From assembly GCA_964236495.1 (NCBI GenBank), contig CAXSBR010000011.1:1-64000 (forward strand): a DNA stretch of 64,000 nucleotides, written 5' to 3'. Position 1 is the stretch's first letter. The number at the start of each line of letters is the position of its first letter. A program made the translations under genes and the position numbers. The DNA is from CAXSBR01 sp964236495. GTDB taxonomy: Bacteria; Actinomycetota; Actinomycetes; Mycobacteriales; Jatrophihabitantaceae. The notes under the pieces are model-generated. The model made no database searches and was not told the origin of the DNA. It saw nothing but the letters and a program-made list of their open reading frames with translations. Below are positions 16,627-24,861 of the stretch, piece by piece.

Positions 16627-17700
16627 ATGAGCCACACACTGCGACCCGTCAAGATCGAGCACCACGACGAGCACCACAACGAGCACCACGACGAGCACCA
16701 CGACGACGGGCCGCATGATCACGATCACGACCACGGAGCGTCCCTGTGGGCGCGGGTGGCGCATGAGGTGTCGGAGTTCCTGGGCGGGCATTCCCACGAC
16801 AGCGCCGATCAGGTCGACGAGGCTCTGGAGGCCGACGCCGACGGCCGACGCGCGCTGCTGATCAGCCTGGCCGGGCTGGCGATCACGGCCGCGATCCAAG
16901 CTGTTGTGGTGGTGCTGTCCGGGTCGGTCGCCCTGCTGGGCGACACGTTGCACAACGTCGCCGACGCCCTGACTGCGGTGCCGCTGCTGATCGCGTTCCG
17001 GCTGGCCCGCCGCCCTCCCACCACCCGTTACACCTACGGCTACGGCCGCGCCGAAGACCTGGGCGGGATCTTCGTGATCGCCATGATCACCCTGTCCTCG
17101 GCGCTGGCCGCGTACGAGGCGATCGACCGGCTCATCCATCCCCGCGCCGTCACGCACCTGTGGGCTGTGGCCGCGGCCGCGGTGGTCGGCTTCGTCGGCA
17201 ACGAGGTCGTGGCGCGCTACCGCATCCGTATCGGGCGGCGGATCGGCTCGGCCGCTTTGGTCGCCGATGGTCTGCATGCCCGCACCGACGGCTTCACCAG
17301 CCTGGCCGTTTTGCTCGGCGCCGCCGGCGTCGGCCTGGGCTGGCGACAGGCCGACCCGATCATCGGCCTGGTCATCACCGTCGCGATCCTCGGTGTGCTG
17401 CGCTCGGCCGTACGCCAGGTCGGCGCCCGGCTGATGGACGCCGTCGATCCAGCCCTGGTCGCTCAGGCCAGCGCCGCGGTCGCCTCCGTCGACGGTGTCA
17501 CCGCTGTGCGGGAACTACGGATCCGCTGGATCGGACACACCCTGCGCGCCGAAGCCGACCTCGACGTGGATCCCACCCTGACCTTGGCCGCAGCCCACGA
17601 CATCGCCCACCACGCCCAAGAGCACCTACTCACCGACGTCCGCCGCCTCACCGCCGCGACCGTGCACACCAGCCCCGCCGGAACCCACGCACACCTCTAG
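16627..17700 (+). CDS. Cation diffusion facilitator (CDF) metal exporter
   Basis: This 357-residue CDF protein is expected to exchange Zn2+ or a related cation for protons. The cytoplasmic N-terminus is extremely His-rich (17 His in the first 55 residues, in EHHDEHHNEHHDEHH and DHDHDHG). The family motifs are in place: HNVADALTAVP in helix 2 and DGLHARTDGF in helix 5, with six predicted membrane segments and a C-terminal ferredoxin-like domain ending in His (THAHL). The helix 2 site is HxxxD and the helix 5 site HxxxD, a Zn-type arrangement. No dedicated regulator is adjacent. Confidence 0.9.
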   Translation: MSHTLRPVKIEHHDEHHNEHHDEHHDDGPHDHDHDHGASLWARVAHEVSEFLGGHSHDSADQVDEALEADADGRRALLISLAGLAITAAIQAVVVVLSGSVALLGDTLHNVADALTAVPLLIAFRLARRPPTTRYTYGYGRAEDLGGIFVIAMITLSSALAAYEAIDRLIHPRAVTHLWAVAAAAVVGFVGNEVVARYRIRIGRRIGSAALVADGLHARTDGFTSLAVLLGAAGVGLGWRQADPIIGLVITVAILGVLRSAVRQVGARLMDAVDPALVAQASAAVASVDGVTAVRELRIRWIGHTLRAEADLDVDPTLTLAAAHDIAHHAQEHLLTDVRRLTAATVHTSPAGTHAHL

Positions 17701-17789
17701 CCGCACGCCGGCCTGCGTCGTGCACGCAATGACGCCCGCGGACAGCAGTGCGCAATTCGTCCATTAGGGCCTGAGCCGCGTGGGCTGTT

Positions 17790-18827
17790 CTACCGACTCG
17801 ATACCACGTCCGACTGAAGATACGTCTCGTAGTTTATGACGGCAGGGATTGTGACGCCCAACTTTCCCGGCGTTGCAGTCAGTACTTCGTCTGAACTTAA
17901 AATTCGTCCATCTGCGGCGTCGATGACGAATTCGTACCGCGTAGGTAGGCCACTATGATCGGACATGAGGGATATCAGTGCACCTAAACGACCTGCTCGG
18001 TCAGTTACCTTACCGCGATACGTTAGGCCAGGCAGCCGCGAAAGCACCTGTAGGAGCGCCGCACGTTGACTGGGGTCAAGTACTTGCTCTTTGACCAGAT
18101 CTGTAGCGGCCACGACAGCCTCGGCCGGTCCGTTGGCGGCTGGATGGCCGATGGTTAACCATTTTTGGAGTGCCATCGGATTGGCGGGTGCGGCCTGGGA
18201 CCACATAAGCGAATAATGCGCTGACGTCGTGGTCTCAGAGTCGGCGGTGGCACCTGGCTTTCCAGACCGTTCCCAGGCACGCTTTTGTACGTCCGTCTGG
18301 AATGTGGGAGGCAGGTTGCGACTGATTTGGCGGCTTGAGCCATCTGGGGCGATCCACAGTTCACGGAGCTGCGGTATTACTGCCGACGTCACCTGTCGAT
18401 TGTGTATCCGCGTGGTCAACGCCCAACTCTGTACGACAAAATGACGGTAGCCTGCTGGTTTGGGTTGTACCGGTAGCTCACGTGTGCGAGCCGCGATGGT
18501 TTGAAGAACATGCGCGGCGGGAACTGATCGCGATGTTGTGGCCACTAGCAGGGGCGGCGTGGCCGCGTTCGCCGCCTGAGCGCCCCCGCCCACGCCGTTG
18601 ACATAGCCTATCGAACCGGTCACCGCCACCGCCGCTACCGCGCCCAGCGCGACACGTCGGGTGATCGGGCGATGCAAAATCGGGACGTCGCGGCTGGCGT
18701 GGTCCTCACCTCCATCTAGGATCCGGGAAAGGATCGCCGCGGTCACGTCGTCGTCGAGCGACGCCCCCCCGACCGCGGGGTCGAACGGCCCGGCAATCGC
18801 CTTAACGTCGTTGATGGTGTTACTCAT
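17790..18827 (-). CDS. CU044_5270-type membrane protein, sigma-factor partner
   Basis: This 345-residue protein has a cytoplasmic N-terminus of about 55 residues, one membrane segment (LGAVAAVAVTGSIGYVNGVG) and an extracellular domain. It resembles the actinobacterial CU044_5270 family, which is typically encoded directly after an ECF sigma factor, as here with a 2-bp gap. By position it could act as a membrane sensor or anti-sigma factor, which is inference. Base composition is less GC-rich than its neighbours. Confidence 0.75.
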   Translation of the reverse strand: MSNTINDVKAIAGPFDPAVGGASLDDDVTAAILSRILDGGEDHASRDVPILHRPITRRVALGAVAAVAVTGSIGYVNGVGGGAQAANAATPPLLVATTSRSVPAAHVLQTIAARTRELPVQPKPAGYRHFVVQSWALTTRIHNRQVTSAVIPQLRELWIAPDGSSRQISRNLPPTFQTDVQKRAWERSGKPGATADSETTTSAHYSLMWSQAAPANPMALQKWLTIGHPAANGPAEAVVAATDLVKEQVLDPSQRAALLQVLSRLPGLTYRGKVTDRAGRLGALISLMSDHSGLPTRYEFVIDAADGRILSSDEVLTATPGKLGVTIPAVINYETYLQSDVVSSR

Positions 18828-18829
18828 TA

Positions 18830-19417
18830 TCAGGCTCCTCTGTACTCAACGAGCGGGGGATGCGTCTCAGTTCGGCGTGGTTCGGGGTGCAGCAACCTTG
18901 GGCGAGCATCGGGCTGCGGCGTAATCTGGTCAGCCGTATCTAACAGTGTCCGTAGGTGTTGCCGTGCACGGTGTAGACGCATTGCGAAAGTTGAGGGACG
19001 GCAGCCGGCCGCTTCAGCGGCATCGCGCATACCGAGGTTCTCCCACGCGACGAGCATCACTGCCTCACGTTCTTGATCTTTCAGTTGACGCATCACGCCG
19101 TCGAAGACCGACCGTGCAACCACGGTGTCCGCGTGATCTTCAGCCAGATCCGGTGAATGCAAGATGACGCGATCGGTCAGCCGGCCCGCTCGGGCGCGGC
19201 GTCGGAACTCGTTAGCCAGTACGCGCCGCGCAACCCCGTACAGCCACGGCAGCGGATTATCAGCATTCACATCGTCAAAGCGTCGCCAAGCGGTTGCGAA
19301 CACCTCAGCCACCACGTCTGCAATGTCGACTTCGGGCGCGCGACGTTGCACATACCGCTCTATAGCACGATGGTGGCCGCGATACATCGTCGTGAAACGC
19401 TGTCGAGCTTCGTCCAT
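18830..19417 (-). CDS. ECF RNA polymerase sigma factor
   Basis: This 195-residue protein has sigma region 2 (DIADVVAEVFATAWRRFDDV and PLPWLYGVARRVLANEFRR) and region 4 (LKDQEREAVMLVAWENLGMRDAAEAAG). ATG 19417 is chosen because GGAGG sits five bases upstream; the open frame continues upstream without a better start. It is followed by the CU044_5270-type gene, so the pair probably forms a membrane-stress regulatory operon. Confidence 0.88.
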   Translation of the reverse strand: MDEARQRFTTMYRGHHRAIERYVQRRAPEVDIADVVAEVFATAWRRFDDVNADNPLPWLYGVARRVLANEFRRRARAGRLTDRVILHSPDLAEDHADTVVARSVFDGVMRQLKDQEREAVMLVAWENLGMRDAAEAAGCRPSTFAMRLHRARQHLRTLLDTADQITPQPDARPRLLHPEPRRTETHPPLVEYRGA

Positions 19418-19807
19418 GAGGACCTCCCTTCCGTTATTCGTGTCCAGCAACGCCCACATTGTCACTGCTCGACCTGACCAACTTGACCGCAACGCGCGAC
19501 GGGTACTTACGGGCGTCCGCAGCCGGCAATCGGGCTGGGTCGCACCGGATCGCTCTCGGCCCGGCAACGGGCCGTCGTCAATCAGACGCGGTGGCGGTCG
19601 CCGGGAATGCGCAGCTTCCTGCGGCGCGCGTCCGTCGTCGTATTCTTCGCGTGCGGCGTCGCCTCGGCCCTCCCGGGTAGCGCTGACGCCCGGCAACACC
19701 GCGCTCAGGTCCTCCCCGTGCCTAAGCTGCCAATCGTGGCCGCGGGCGGACGGGAACGCGTTCCGGCGCCGCTGATCAAGCGCAGGTTGCCCTCCGGGGT
19801 GGGCGCG
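19418..19807. other. Divergent intergenic region
   Basis: This spans the promoters of the sigma-factor operon and the ClC gene. In-frame sequence before the ClC start (from 19607) is open but does not look like a ClC N-terminus. No other feature was recognised. Confidence 0.4.
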
Positions 19808-21112
19808 ATGCTTCAGCCCAATGTCACCGGCGACGGCGAGGCACGCCTGACGCCCCGGTTCTGGCTCGTGGTCGTGCTCACCGGCGTCGCTGCCGGGTTG
19901 CTGGGCGATGCGATGATGTGGATCTTGTTCTCCGTTCAGCGCCTGGCGTTTCACACTCACGGACGCGGCGGCGGATTTGAGGCCGCGGTCGAGCGCGCCT
20001 CCGGGTGGGAACGCAGCGCGCCGCTGCTGGTCGCCGGCGTTGTCGGTGGCGTCGGCTGGTACTTGTTGCGCCGATTCACCCCAGGCGCGAAGTCCGAAGC
20101 AGACGAGGTGTTGTGGACGGGTCAGGGCCGGCTGTCGGTGCCGCGCAGCGCAGGGACGTCGGTGCTGTCCGAGATCGTCATCGGACTCGGCGCCTCACTG
20201 GGTCGCGAAGCCGCCCCGAAGCTGCTGGGAGCGGTGTCGGGCAGCCTGCTGGCAGAACGGACAGGACTGTCCGCAGCACAGCGCCGGCTGCTCGTGGCCT
20301 GCGGTGGCGGGGCCGGGCTGGCGGCGGTGTACAACGTTCCGCTGGGCGGGGCGCTGTTCGCGGCCGAGATCCTGATCGGCTCGGTGAATTTGCCAGTGGT
20401 GCTTCCCGCGCTGGGATGCTCGGCCGTTGCGACCGTTGTGGCCTGGCTCTACCTTCCCGATCACGCGACCTATCTCAACGTCCCGGCCTATGCCTTCCAC
20501 CCGCGGTTATTGGTGTGGGCGGTGATTGTCGGACCGGTCACCGGGGTGTTCGCCGCGGCCTACGTGCGGCTGATCGGCTGGATATCACATCACCAGGCCC
20601 GGGGCGCGTCGGTGCTCGTCGCGCCCCTACTCGCCTTCGTGGTCCTCGCGTTGGCGGCGGTGCGGTACCCGCAGCTGTTCGGCAACGGACGCGGCATGGC
20701 CCAGGACGCGTTCGTCGGCGTCGGCAGCATCGGCTTGTTGGCCGCGCTGAGCGTGCTGAAGCCCCTTCTCACCGCGCTATGCCTGGGCAGCGGCGCGTCG
20801 GGAGGCTTGTTCACACCTGTTCTGAGCACCGGTGCGGTATTCGGCGGTGTGCTCGGCGCGCTGTGGAGCCGGGTGTGGCCGGGCAGCCCGCTGGGTGCCT
20901 ACGCAATGATCGGAGCCGCAGCAATGATCGCAGCGGCGATGCAGGCCCCGCTCGCCGCCCTGGCCTTGGTACTGGAACTCACGCACACCGGTTTCGCCCT
21001 GATGGTTCCTATGGTCCTAGCTACCGTCCTGGCCACCGCCGTCACCCGGTGGATCGACGGTTACTCGATCTACTCGGCCCGACTCAGCGCCCTGGTTCCC
21101 GGCGACAGCTGA
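19808..21112 (+). CDS. ClC-family chloride channel/antiporter
   Basis: This 434-residue membrane protein carries the ClC selectivity motifs: GASLGREAAPK (variant of GREGP), a GSGASGGLFTP loop and the late helix MQAPLAALALVLELT. It would move chloride or fluoride across the membrane. The REAAP variant replaces the usual REGP, and the gating glutamate of GREGP is conserved as Glu. ATG 19808 is chosen for the GGGGTGGG just upstream and because the first membrane helix begins 15 residues later. It has no cytoplasmic CBS domains. Confidence 0.85.
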   Translation: MLQPNVTGDGEARLTPRFWLVVVLTGVAAGLLGDAMMWILFSVQRLAFHTHGRGGGFEAAVERASGWERSAPLLVAGVVGGVGWYLLRRFTPGAKSEADEVLWTGQGRLSVPRSAGTSVLSEIVIGLGASLGREAAPKLLGAVSGSLLAERTGLSAAQRRLLVACGGGAGLAAVYNVPLGGALFAAEILIGSVNLPVVLPALGCSAVATVVAWLYLPDHATYLNVPAYAFHPRLLVWAVIVGPVTGVFAAAYVRLIGWISHHQARGASVLVAPLLAFVVLALAAVRYPQLFGNGRGMAQDAFVGVGSIGLLAALSVLKPLLTALCLGSGASGGLFTPVLSTGAVFGGVLGALWSRVWPGSPLGAYAMIGAAAMIAAAMQAPLAALALVLELTHTGFALMVPMVLATVLATAVTRWIDGYSIYSARLSALVPGDS

Positions 21113-21145
21113 CGTACAGGGGGCAGCAGCGCTTCGCCTACTACA

Positions 21146-21619
21146 TCAACTTGATCCAGCCGCAAGTGAGCCGTTGCCGAGCCAGGGGTCGACGAGATGC
21201 AGGTTCAGACGCAGGAAATCATCGGTGTTGCGAGTGGCGAGCGATGCATTATGCAGCCTGCAGACGGCAGCGATCTGAGCGTCGAAGCCTGAGATCGGAT
21301 ATCCGGCTTGCTCGCGTTGCACAACGATATCGGCGTAGTGGCCGGCGGCAGCTGCGTCGAAGGGCAGCACGTGGTCTGCAAACGCGGCGAAGACGTCGGC
21401 GGCCGCGTCAGTTAGAAGAGATTTCCGGCGACCCGCCGGTAGTCGGATAACGCCGTATCCGACCTCGGCCACCGTTACCGAGGTCGTGTAAACGGTGGCT
21501 GGAGGCAGACCACGCACCCAGCCTTCAACATGCGCGTCGGGCGCCGCTCGCATGAGTTCGGAAATGACGTTGGTGTCGAGGATGACAACAACCGGCGACG
21601 CGCGCGGACTGGACGTCAC
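21146..21619 (-). CDS. PIN-domain toxin (VapC/FitB-like)
   Basis: This 157-residue PIN nuclease has its acidic residues in place: LDTNVISEL at the start, VAEVGYGV, GFDAQIAAV and TRNTDDF. Such toxins cleave RNA when freed from the antitoxin. GTG 21619 lies four bases after the antitoxin stop. The two genes form a type II toxin-antitoxin operon on the left flank of the arsenic cassette. Confidence 0.88.
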   Translation of the reverse strand: MTSSPRASPVVVILDTNVISELMRAAPDAHVEGWVRGLPPATVYTTSVTVAEVGYGVIRLPAGRRKSLLTDAAADVFAAFADHVLPFDAAAAGHYADIVVQREQAGYPISGFDAQIAAVCRLHNASLATRNTDDFLRLNLHLVDPWLGNGSLAAGSS

Positions 21620-21623
21620 GTCG

Positions 21624-21863
21624 TCACCCGATCTTGGCAGCTCTGGGCGCCTCAGTACGAGCCGGCAGCTCGAGGTCGACACCGCCGAGGTCGCCGAAAC
21701 GAGCCAGGATTGTCTGGGCCAATCCGGTGTCGGGCACCGGGGCAACGGCCTCGGTCAGGATTGCGCGGATCTCGGCCTCCATGGAGCGACCGTGCCGTGC
21801 GGCGCGCACGCGCAGGCCTTCGCGCACCGAATCATCAAGGTCGCGCACACTCACTGCTGCCAC
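21624..21863 (-). CDS. Antitoxin of PIN module (FitA/VapB-like)
   Basis: This 79-residue protein has an N-terminal ribbon-helix-helix (VSVRDLDDSVREGLRVRAARHGRSMEAE) and a C-terminal tail that would wrap the toxin. GTG 21863 is preceded by GAGGGGG; a longer frame upstream is not convincing. It probably binds the inverted repeat just upstream to autorepress the operon. Confidence 0.85.
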   Translation of the reverse strand: MAAVSVRDLDDSVREGLRVRAARHGRSMEAEIRAILTEAVAPVPDTGLAQTILARFGDLGGVDLELPARTEAPRAAKIG

Positions 21864-21878
21864 GGCGACCACCCCCTC

Positions 21879-21895
21879 TGCTATCAATGCTAGCA
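21879..21895. promoter_or_regulatory. Inverted repeat upstream of PIN antitoxin
   Basis: TGCTA and TAGCA arms are separated by 7 bases, 16 bp before the antitoxin start. This is a candidate autoregulatory operator. Confidence 0.5.
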
Positions 21896-21900
21896 GGAGG

Positions 21901-22362
21901 TCAGCAGCAGCGGGCGGCGTCGGGCGCTGGGGCATCGGTGACGTCGTTACCGCAGCAGACCGCTGCGCCGTCCTCAGCGGCCGCGGCGAACGTCGGGCTG
22001 TCGGCCAGGACGGTGTAGATCTCCCATTGCTCGCCGTTGGGGGCGCCCTGGACCCAGAACTTGTCCTGCTTGGCATAGCAGCAGGTGGTGGCCCGCTCGT
22101 CGATCGAGGCCAGGCCGGCGTCGGCGAGGCGGGTTTGTTCGGCGTCGACGGTGTCGACGTCGGCGACCTCGACGCCGAGGTGGTTTACCGATCCGCCCTG
22201 ACCGGGGTTCTCGAGCAGCACCAGCTTCAGCGGCGGCTCGGCGACGGCGAAGTTCGCGTATCCGGGGCGGCGCTTGGCCGGTTCGGTGCCGAACAGCTTG
22301 GCGTAGAACGCGATCGAGGACTCCAGGTCGTCGACATTGACTGCGAGCTGAACACGAGACAT
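21901..22362 (-). CDS. arsI: ArsI/CadI-family metalloenzyme (C-As lyase type)
   Basis: This is a 153-residue vicinal-oxygen-chelate (glyoxalase-fold) protein. Metal and substrate residues match the family: MSRVQLAVNVDDL at the start, NHLGVEV in the middle, the vicinal cysteines in TTCCYAKQDKFWV near residues 96-97, and the terminal Glu strand WEIYTV. ArsI enzymes cleave the carbon-arsenic bond of trivalent organoarsenicals. The tail carries two more Cys pairs (VCCGND, ARCC) that could bind metalloid. ATG 22362 follows GGAGG. It is transcribed away from arsR. Confidence 0.85.
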   Translation of the reverse strand: MSRVQLAVNVDDLESSIAFYAKLFGTEPAKRRPGYANFAVAEPPLKLVLLENPGQGGSVNHLGVEVADVDTVDAEQTRLADAGLASIDERATTCCYAKQDKFWVQGAPNGEQWEIYTVLADSPTFAAAAEDGAAVCCGNDVTDAPAPDAARCC

Positions 22363-22450
22363 GACATCCTCCACGGTAGACATCGACAAGTATCGATACG
22401 TTGACTTACCGAGGTTGCCACCAGACATAGACATCTGTCAACATAGATGC
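22363..22450. promoter_or_regulatory. Divergent arsI/arsR promoter with candidate ArsR sites
   Basis: This 88-bp AT-richer gap holds the palindrome GTATCGATAC (22390-22399), a GACA-N2-TGTC repeat (22430-22439) and two copies of ACATAGA. ArsR is expected to bind here and repress both directions until arsenite is present. Confidence 0.55.
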
Positions 22451-22813
22451 ATGTCGAAGTCTGCGGTGCTGGAGTTGACGCCCGTTCAGGCCGTCGCGTG
22501 CTGTTCACCGCTGACCCGGGAACCGCTGAGCTCGACGCAGGCCGAGCAGATCGCGCCCATGCTCAAGGCACTGGCCGATCCGGTAAGGCTGCGGCTGATG
22601 TCGCTCATCGCCTCTCACGACGGTGGCGAGGCCTGCGTGTGCGATCTGAACGACGCCTTCGCGCTGTCGCAGCCCACCATCAGCCATCACCTGAAGGTGC
22701 TGCACGAGTGCGGGCTGATAGCCCGCGACAAGCGGGGCGTCTGGGTGTACTACCGCGCGCAGACGGCGGCGTTGGCGCAGCTGGCCGCGCTGATCGGCAC
22801 CGCCACCCAGTGA
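22451..22813 (+). CDS. arsR: ArsR-family arsenic-responsive repressor
   Basis: This 120-residue winged-helix protein has a Cys-Cys pair near the start (VACCSP, residues 16-17) and ACVCDLNDAF with two further cysteines. The arrangement resembles Corynebacterium glutamicum ArsR, where an N-terminal Cys pair and a later Cys bind As(III). The recognition helix SQPTISHHLKVLHECGL is canonical. ATG 22451 opens the gene; the 3' end overlaps a GTG at 22810 (GTGA). Confidence 0.88.
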   Translation: MSKSAVLELTPVQAVACCSPLTREPLSSTQAEQIAPMLKALADPVRLRLMSLIASHDGGEACVCDLNDAFALSQPTISHHLKVLHECGLIARDKRGVWVYYRAQTAALAQLAALIGTATQ

Positions 22814-22836
22814 GCCGTCTCCGGTTGCCAGATGCG

Positions 22837-22941
22837 CTGGCCGCGCTGCTCCGGTCCGCGCTGATCCGGCCCGAGCTGTGCTGCCTCATGCTTCGCTGCC
22901 CCGAGCTGCGCTGTCTCGCGCTGCGCTGTTCCGCGCCGCGC
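22837..22941 (+). repeat. Degenerate 15-bp tandem repeat at arsR/aqpS junction
   Basis: About seven 15-base units of the form TG(C/T)(C/T)CCGCGCTGCGC run between the arsR stop and the start of the aquaporin core. In the aquaporin frame they encode (P/S/F)RAAL repeats. A similar 15-bp array opens the DUF4349 gene at 42036. Confidence 0.6.
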
Positions 22942-23618
22942 TGGCCGAATCCGTGGGCACCGCGTTCCTGGTTGCGTCCGTCGTCGGATCGGGCATCGCC
23001 GCGACCCGGCTTTCACCGGGTGACGTCGGACTGCAGCTGCTCGAAAACAGCCTCGTCACCGGCGCAGCACTGATCGCGCTGATCCTGGCGTTACAGCCGG
23101 TGTCGGCAGCATTCAACCCGGTCGTCACCCTGCTGGAACGAGCTTTCGGCGCCATCGACACCCCCACTGCCCTAGTGCTGATCGGTGCGCAGGTGGCTGG
23201 AGGCGTGCTCGGAGCGGTGGTGGCCAACCTGATGTTCGACCTTTCCGCGGTCAGCGTGTCCAGCCACCACCGCGGCAGCGGCGGGCATTGGCTGGCCGAG
23301 GTCGTCGCCACCCTCGGGCTGGTTCTCGTCATCTTCGGCACCGCTCGCGCCGAGCGCCGCGACAAGATCGCCTACGCGGTGGGTGCCTACATCAGCGCGG
23401 CCTACTGGTTCACCAGCTCGACCAGTTTCGCCAACCCCGCCGTCACCGTGGCCCGCATGTTCAGCAACACCTTCGCCGGGATTGCCCCCGCCTCGGCACC
23501 GATGTTCGTACTCATGCAGCTGGTCGGCGCAGCGGTGGGTTACCTGCTCATCCGCGCCCTCTATCCCGACCCGGCGCACATCGCCGACGACGTCGCAACT
23601 GCATCCACACCTACCTGA
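22878..23618 (+). CDS. aqpS: Aquaglyceroporin of arsenic operon (AqpS-like)
   Basis: This 246-residue MIP-family channel has six helices and both pore loops. The first carries FNPVVTL, a variant of NPA, and the second FANPAVTVAR. In Sinorhizobium meliloti AqpS replaces an arsenite pump, letting arsenite made by ArsC leave down its gradient. The same gene order here (arsR, channel, arsC) supports that role. GTG 22878 is the only in-frame start before the first helix and lacks a clear ribosome site. The N-terminus consists of short RAAL repeats from the 15-bp array. A GTG at 22810 coupled to the arsR stop is in a different frame. Confidence 0.82.
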   Translation: MLPHASLPRAALSRAALFRAALAESVGTAFLVASVVGSGIAATRLSPGDVGLQLLENSLVTGAALIALILALQPVSAAFNPVVTLLERAFGAIDTPTALVLIGAQVAGGVLGAVVANLMFDLSAVSVSSHHRGSGGHWLAEVVATLGLVLVIFGTARAERRDKIAYAVGAYISAAYWFTSSTSFANPAVTVARMFSNTFAGIAPASAPMFVLMQLVGAAVGYLLIRALYPDPAHIADDVATASTPT

Positions 23619-23629
23619 AGGGCCCGCCC

Positions 23630-24070
23630 GTGACCGCCACGCCGTCTGTCCTGTTCGTCTGCGTCCACAACGCCGGCCGCTCCCAGATGGCCCAGGGGTG
23701 GCTCACCCATCTGGCCGGAGACCGGGTGGAGGTCCGCTCCGCCGGTTCCGAACCCGCCGACCGGATCAACCCCGCCGCCGTCGCCGTCATGGCCGAAGTC
23801 GGTATCGACATCACCGCCGAACAGCCCAAGATCCTCACCGTCGACGACGTGCGCGACTCCGACGTCGTCATCACCATGGGCTGCGGCGACACCTGCCCCA
23901 TCTTTCCCGGCAAACGCTACGAAGACTGGGAACTACCCGATCCCGCCGGCCAGAGCGTGGACGCCGTGCGCGCCGTCCGCGACCAGATCCGCGGCCGCGT
24001 CGAAGCGCTGCTGGACGAGCTGCTGAGTGTCGACGGAGCGGCGGTCCGCACACCCTTCGCCAGCGGCTGA
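23630..24070 (+). CDS. arsC: Arsenate reductase (LMW-PTP fold)
   Basis: This 146-residue protein has the P-loop CVHNAGRS (CX5R) near residue 11 and the acid loop YEDWELPDP. A MGCGDTCP segment supplies two more cysteines. It reduces arsenate to arsenite. Actinobacterial members of this group use mycothiol/mycoredoxin or thioredoxin as donor, and which applies here is not shown. GTG 23630 is 11 bp after aqpS, so both are in one operon. Confidence 0.88.
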   Translation: MTATPSVLFVCVHNAGRSQMAQGWLTHLAGDRVEVRSAGSEPADRINPAAVAVMAEVGIDITAEQPKILTVDDVRDSDVVITMGCGDTCPIFPGKRYEDWELPDPAGQSVDAVRAVRDQIRGRVEALLDELLSVDGAAVRTPFASG

Positions 24071-24089
24071 TCGGTTGGCCGGTCCGCTT

Positions 24090-24127
24090 TTGGTCACCCG
24101 CACTCACATACCGGGGTGGGTGACCAA
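24090..24127. terminator. Bidirectional stem-loop between arsC and relE
   Basis: TTGGTCACCC (24090-24099) pairs perfectly with GGGTGACCAA (24118-24127). It sits between convergent genes and suits termination in both directions. Confidence 0.6.
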
Positions 24128-24166
24128 GACCGTCGGCAGAACAGCTGCCAGTTGGTACGAGCGCGA

Positions 24167-24445
24167 TCAACGAGTGCGGTAGGCAGTGGCACGAGACCGG
24201 ATGTCGAGAACGATCACTGCATGCCTCGTGACGTCGATCTCGTAGAGCATCCGCCAGCTTCGGCCTAGCCGGGCGCTGGAAACTCCTGCCAGCTCATCGC
24301 CCAGCGGCTTACCGACACGGCGGGGGTTAGCGAGTAGAGGGCCGGTAATGAACTCGACAGCTGCTGCCGCCACGTCGGGAGGGAGGAGATCGGCGAGCGC
24401 CCGACGAGCTGGAGGCGTGGTTCCCAGCTCGAAGGGGTGGGTCAC
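24167..24445 (-). CDS. RelE/ParE-family toxin
   Basis: This 92-residue protein ends in the canonical RelE strand pattern SWRMLYEIDVTRHAVIVLDI followed by RSRATAYR. Such toxins cleave mRNA in the ribosome or poison gyrase. The start codon overlaps the antitoxin stop by 4 bp (24442-24445). It is the right-flank toxin module of the arsenic cassette. Confidence 0.85.
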   Translation of the reverse strand: MTHPFELGTTPPARRALADLLPPDVAAAAVEFITGPLLANPRRVGKPLGDELAGVSSARLGRSWRMLYEIDVTRHAVIVLDIRSRATAYRTR

Positions 24446-24693
24446 GAGGCGCGGCGGCCTTGAACCAGCGCGTGGACGGCGTCAGCGCCGTATACGACGT
24501 CACCGGCCCGGGAAGCCGCCCGCGCTTCAGCCAGAGCGCGCAACGTGTCAGGGTCGGACTTGATCTCCAAAGTCTCGCGCTGGGCGAGGTAAGTCTCGAT
24601 GGCATGTACTACCTGCTGCTGCACACTGCGGTGATCTTCTTCGGCGGCAGCGCGCAAATCGGCGTCGAGGTCGGCGGGGAGTCGCAATGTCAT
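24442..24693 (-). CDS. RHH-type antitoxin of RelE module
   Basis: This 83-residue protein has an N-terminal Arc/CopG-like fold (TLRLPADLDADLRAAAEEDH) and an acidic C-terminal half. ATG 24693 lies directly next to a perfect inverted repeat (24696-24714), which fits autoregulation. The upstream in-frame extension is not supported. Confidence 0.82.
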   Translation of the reverse strand: MTLRLPADLDADLRAAAEEDHRSVQQQVVHAIETYLAQRETLEIKSDPDTLRALAEARAASRAGDVVYGADAVHALVQGRRAS

Positions 24694-24695
24694 AG

Positions 24696-24714
24696 CCACA
24701 CCAGAATGGTGTGG
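24696..24714. promoter_or_regulatory. Perfect 8-bp inverted repeat, antitoxin operator
   Basis: CCACACCA and TGGTGTGG are separated by GAA and start two bases before the antitoxin ATG. RHH antitoxins bind sites of this kind. Confidence 0.65.
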
Positions 24715-24861
24715 TAGCAAAGGGCACCGCATTGGTGCGCCGGTTGCCTAAGTCCCTTCCTAAGACCCTGGCACTGTTGTCGCAAGTATGGAGTTACGGG
24801 GTTCGGAACCGGGCAGAGTGCCGCGCCATGCTTCAGCCGGTGGGCTCCGCCGGGACAGACG

